NCBI RefSeq assembly: GCF_014736495.1
Contig: NZ_MDUX01000013.1
Span: forward strand, 1 to 64,000
Length of the DNA: 64,000 bases
DNA from: Candidatus Dactylopiibacterium carminicum
Lineage (GTDB): Bacteria; Pseudomonadota; Gammaproteobacteria; Burkholderiales; Rhodocyclaceae
Direction: 5' to 3'
A model generated the notes under the pieces. That model saw only the letters and a program-made list of their open reading frames with translations. It had not been told where the DNA came from and did no database searches. A program made the position numbers and the translations under genes. Shown here piece after piece: positions 61,298 to 64,000 of this stretch. Each line of letters begins with the position of its first letter. The first letter of the stretch is position 1.

Positions 61298-62634
61298 GGA
61301 GGCTGTGGCCCGAAAGCCTGGCAGGGCAGCTGATCGGCCTGCTGCTGCTCGGATTGCTTGCCGCCGGCCAGGCGGCCCAGTATCTGAGCGGTACCGAGGC
61401 AGGGCGCATGCATGGCATCGCCAGCGAACAGATGCTGCAGCGCTATGCCAGCGCCTATCGCAGCCTGCTGGTCTGTTCCGCTGGCTGCGATGCCGAGCGC
61501 CTCGTGGCAGCGCTGCAGGCCCGCGATGCGCGCTTCGAGCTGTTGGAGCGACTGCCACCGCTGCCGCAGTCGAGCGAAGATGCCGTCTTGCTGGCCGCGC
61601 TGCGCCAGAAGATCGGTGGGCCGGCCGATCTGCCCTTGTTGTTGCGTGTGCGGACGGAGGATGCGCAGCTGTCTCCCCTCCGTGAGGAGACCTTGCTGTT
61701 CACCCGCGCGATGACGCTCAAAATCGCCGCCCGTCTGCCGGACGGACGCTGGCTGGCCGCGCAGCAATGGCCCGTGGTGCGGGATCTCTGGCATTCCCTG
61801 GGCTATTCCTTGCTCGCCAGCGGGTTGTCGGTGCTGGTGGTGGTGGTCCTGTTCGTGCGCCGTCTGTTGCGGCCCCTGCGGGCACTGGCTCGCGCCTCCG
61901 AACAGATCAGCCGGGGCGAAAGAGCCGAAACCCTGCCGGTGCGGGGGCCGCGCGAATTCCGCGAGCTGGCCATGGCTTTCAATCTCATGCAGGAGCGGCT
62001 CACCCGTTTCGTGGCGGACCGCACGCGCATGCTGGCCGCGCTGAGCCACGATTTCCGCACGCCGATCACCTCGCTGCGGCTGCGGGTGGAAATGGTGGAG
62101 GACGCCGGCCTGCGCCGGGCGATGACGCGCACCCTGGAAGAAATGCGCCAGATGGTGGAAGCCACGCTGCTTTTCGCACGCGATGAAAGCTTTGCCAGCG
62201 CGCGTGAAACCATCGACCTTGCCGTCTTGCTCGACTGCGTGCAGCAGGAGCACGGCGCACTGGGTCACGAGGTGAGCTGGCGCGGAGAATCAAGCCTGCC
62301 GTATCGCTGCAATCCGCTCGGCCTCAAGCGGGTGTTGGGCAATCTGGTCGACAACGCGGTGCGTTACGGCCAGCGCGCCCGTATCGCGCTGCTGCGCGAA
62401 GCGGATGGCGTGCACATCCACGTTGATGACGACGGCCCGGGGCTGGCCGAGGAATGGCTGGAAAAAGTGTTCGAACCCTTCGTGCGTCCGGATGCCGGGC
62501 AGGACCGCGCCTCCGGCGGAGTCGGCCTGGGGCTGGCCATCACCCGTGCCGGGGTGGTTGCGCACGGCGGCCGGCTGAGGCTGGAGAACCGCGCGGACGG
62601 TGGCCTGCGGGCGCATATCGTGCTGCCGTTGTGA
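61294..62634 (+). CDS. Sensor histidine kinase, PfeS-like
   Basis: A 446-residue kinase with membrane helices at about 10-28 and 169-187 flanking a periplasmic sensor, then HAMP, HisKA with His252 in SHDFRTP, and a HATPase domain (NLVDNAVRYGQ; DDDGPGL; GGVGLGLAITR). It is coupled to the response regulator by four bases and probably senses ferric siderophore, as in PfeS (inference). Three palindromic repeats lie downstream. Confidence 0.87.
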   Translation: MRRLWPESLAGQLIGLLLLGLLAAGQAAQYLSGTEAGRMHGIASEQMLQRYASAYRSLLVCSAGCDAERLVAALQARDARFELLERLPPLPQSSEDAVLLAALRQKIGGPADLPLLLRVRTEDAQLSPLREETLLFTRAMTLKIAARLPDGRWLAAQQWPVVRDLWHSLGYSLLASGLSVLVVVVLFVRRLLRPLRALARASEQISRGERAETLPVRGPREFRELAMAFNLMQERLTRFVADRTRMLAALSHDFRTPITSLRLRVEMVEDAGLRRAMTRTLEEMRQMVEATLLFARDESFASARETIDLAVLLDCVQQEHGALGHEVSWRGESSLPYRCNPLGLKRVLGNLVDNAVRYGQRARIALLREADGVHIHVDDDGPGLAEEWLEKVFEPFVRPDAGQDRASGGVGLGLAITRAGVVAHGGRLRLENRADGGLRAHIVLPL

Positions 62635-62763
62635 CTGGTTTGCCGGCCGGAGCGGATCTGTCCAGATTCTATGTTCGAGCGCAAGGTTTTGCGCTGGATC
62701 GTGTCCGCAGGTTTCGGGAGTCGGGAGTGGGGAGTCGCGTAGGGTGCGCCATCGCTTGGCACG

Positions 62764-62830
62764 CCAAATCCGTTCGCACCCTTAGACAATCTCAGGACAG
62801 GCTTCGAACCCTCAGTGCGAACGGATTTGG
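62764..62830. repeat. Palindromic repeat 1 (16-bp perfect arms)
   Basis: CCAAATCCGTTCGCAC (62764-62779) and GTGCGAACGGATTTGG (62815-62830) are perfect inverted arms with a 35-base spacer containing CTCAGGACAGGCTTCGAA. The spacer resembles the loop of the repeat at 62855-62888, so the two are probably related elements. Confidence 0.7.
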
Positions 62831-62854
62831 TTCAGACAAGCCCGCTGCCACAAC

Positions 62855-62888
62855 CCCGTTCGTGCTGAGGTATCGAAGCATGAACGGG
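62855..62888. repeat. Palindromic repeat 2 (CCGTTCGTGCTGAG type)
   Basis: CCCGTTCGTGCT (62855-62866) and AGCATGAACGGG (62877-62888) pair with one mismatch around GAGGTATCGA. It resembles the widespread proteobacterial interspersed palindromes of the form CGTTCGTGCTGAG...TCGAAGCACGAACG. Confidence 0.65.
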
Positions 62889-62914
62889 CGCCGACTGCCA
62901 TTGCAGTCACGTAG

Positions 62915-62945
62915 CCCGGATGCAGACCGAAGGCCGCAATCCGGG
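62915..62945. repeat. Palindromic repeat 3 (GTAGCCCGGATG type)
   Basis: CCCGGATGC (62915-62923) and GCAATCCGGG (62936-62945) form a stem with one extra base. The sequence GTAGCCCGGATG...GCAATCCGGG is a common interspersed element of beta/gamma-proteobacteria (from memory). Confidence 0.6.
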
Positions 62946-62986
62946 AAACCATCCGGTGTTCAGGCTCATGCCCGGAGCGGGGCCGT

Positions 62987-64000
62987 CTAGTCGATCTGTC
63001 TGCGCAGCACTCCAATGGGCGGCGCCCAGCTGTCCGCCGGCTTCTTCTTGCGCGTGACCAGGGTGAGCTGGGCGGGTTGAAAGACGTTGGCGTTGTGGGT
63101 GACCGGCGTGGTGATCAGGTATTGCGAGCGGGTGGCGCGCAGGAAGGCGCCGACGCGGTCGATGTTGGCCACGTCGAGGTGGGCGAAGGGTTCGTCGATG
63201 AACACGAAGCCTCCGGGGCGGGCGTCGTCCATCAGCAGACCGATCAGCAGGATCAGCGATTTCATCACCTGCTGGCCGCCCGAGGCCTCGCCGTCGTTGA
63301 GCGTCTGCGCGCCTTTCTGGTCGAAATCGAAGGCTACTTCGAGGCCGGCGGTGGCCAGCGTGGCGTCGTCGTTGTCCAGCGCCGGAACCGGGCATTCCAC
63401 ATGGATGCCGGCCAGCTCGCCCAGCGCGCGCAGGTTCTTGCCGTACTGGCGCACCGTGGCGCGCAGGCGCGCGATGTAGGCCGCGCGCGCCTCGTCCACC
63501 ATCTGCTTGGTGCGTTCGGCGTAGGCCATGCGCTGGCCGTAGTCTCCTTCGCGCTGGTGAAGTTCGAGGCCGAGTTTTTCCTTGATGACCAGCACGTTCT
63601 CGTCCGTGGGCCATTCGCTTTCATTGAGGCGGCGTTTGAGGCGCGAGAGTTCGTTGCGCGCGCCGGCCAGCCCGCCGTAATGCTCGGCGAGTTCCCCGAG
63701 CGCGGCGGGCGAAAGCCAGTCGCGCGGCATGCCGCGACGCTTGCCGCGTAATCTCAATAGGCGCGCGGTCTGCTCCAGGCGCTGCGGCCGCGATTCGCTG
63801 GCGATGCGGTTCAGCACCTCGCGTGCCTGCGCCAGATCGCGCGAGCGGCGGTCGGTTTCGATGGCGATGCCGGCCAGGCGCTCCTTGCATTGATCGACCC
63901 GGGCGCGTGCTTCGTTGAGCGTGGCTTCGGCATGTGCCAATGAGCCCTGCAGGCTCGCCTTGTCCTGTTCCGCAGCCTCGAATTCGCCCGCGCGCGCCAG
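62987..64000 (-). CDS. SMC-like coiled-coil ATPase, C-terminal part (runs off the window)
   Basis: The frame is open to the window edge, so only the C-terminal 337 residues or so are seen. Helical coiled-coil sequence (arginine/glutamate/alanine heptads) leads into an ABC-type head: signature EASGGQQVMKSL, Walker B GFVFIDEP, D-loop AHLD and switch His-like TTPVTHN. These are the head features of SMC/RecN/MukB-type proteins. Which system it belongs to (condensin, MksBEF, Wadjet JetC, Lamassu or another defence system) cannot be decided from this end. Repeats lie immediately downstream. Confidence 0.7.
   Translation of the reverse strand: MARAGEFEAAEQDKASLQGSLAHAEATLNEARARVDQCKERLAGIAIETDRRSRDLAQAREVLNRIASESRPQRLEQTARLLRLRGKRRGMPRDWLSPAALGELAEHYGGLAGARNELSRLKRRLNESEWPTDENVLVIKEKLGLELHQREGDYGQRMAYAERTKQMVDEARAAYIARLRATVRQYGKNLRALGELAGIHVECPVPALDNDDATLATAGLEVAFDFDQKGAQTLNDGEASGGQQVMKSLILLIGLLMDDARPGGFVFIDEPFAHLDVANIDRVGAFLRATRSQYLITTPVTHNANVFQPAQLTLVTRKKKPADSWAPPIGVLRRQID

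Larger units (their letters stand above)
62635..62986. other. Gene-free region with palindromic repeats
   Basis: 352 bases between the PfeS-like kinase and the SMC-like gene. No open frame with family similarity was seen. The right half holds three palindromic repeats (62764-62830, 62855-62888, 62915-62945); the left half shows nothing I can name. Confidence 0.5.

Overview
The window is GC-rich, gene-dense bacterial chromosome that looks like a betaproteobacterium (Rhodocyclales/Nitrosomonadales type). I infer this from gene order rather than a database match: hisBHAFIE followed by a HIT protein and tatABC, the ribF-ileS-lspA-fkpB-ispH run, rimP-nusA-infB-rbfA-truB, and glycine-riboswitch-controlled gcvT-gcvH-gcvP. 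No tRNA, rRNA or CRISPR array was recognised.

Layout. 1-2.1 kb: a branched-chain amino acid binding lipoprotein gene cut short by what looks like an insertion-sequence end, then a divergent malate/lactate dehydrogenase-like gene. 2.2-7.2 kb (minus strand): the glycine cleavage operon behind a tandem glycine riboswitch, with an extra 56-residue membrane protein. 7.3-18.5 kb (plus): rnm, yciO, a frameshifted M50 protease, scpA, scpB, rluB, then the rimP-nusA-infB-rbfA-truB expression operon. 18.6-26.9 kb (minus): pit and its DUF47 partner, ispH, fkpB, lspA, ileS, ribF and a solo ParA, with a 145-bp MITE-like element between fkpB and ispH. 27-37.4 kb is mixed: a small exported protein, msrB, purL, a binding-protein/histidine-kinase pair, pgeF and an inverted hisC. 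37.5-44.3 kb (plus): hisBHAFIE, hinT, tatABC, an MFS carrier. 44.2-51.5 kb: lplT, a LysR regulator, alr, radA, tpiA, dnaQ and a methyltransferase. 51.6-58.1 kb: flgKL behind a sigma-54 promoter, a lipoprotein, SOS-controlled lexA with a small downstream ORF, and a degenerate methyltransferase. 58.2-62.6 kb: an enterobactin-type TonB receptor divergent from a two-component system (PfeA/PfeR/PfeS-like). 62.6-64 kb: a cluster of palindromic repeats and the C-terminal part of an SMC-like ATPase running off the window.

Most genes are housekeeping. The points most worth a second look are the broken or altered genes (binding protein, M50 protease, methyltransferase without its SAM motif, dehydrogenase without its substrate arginine), the SMC-like ATPase at the right edge, the orphan binding-protein/kinase pair, the repeat elements, and several clear regulatory sites (tandem glycine riboswitch, sigma-54 promoter, paired SOS boxes, Fur box, LysR box, a hairpin inside the tat operon).
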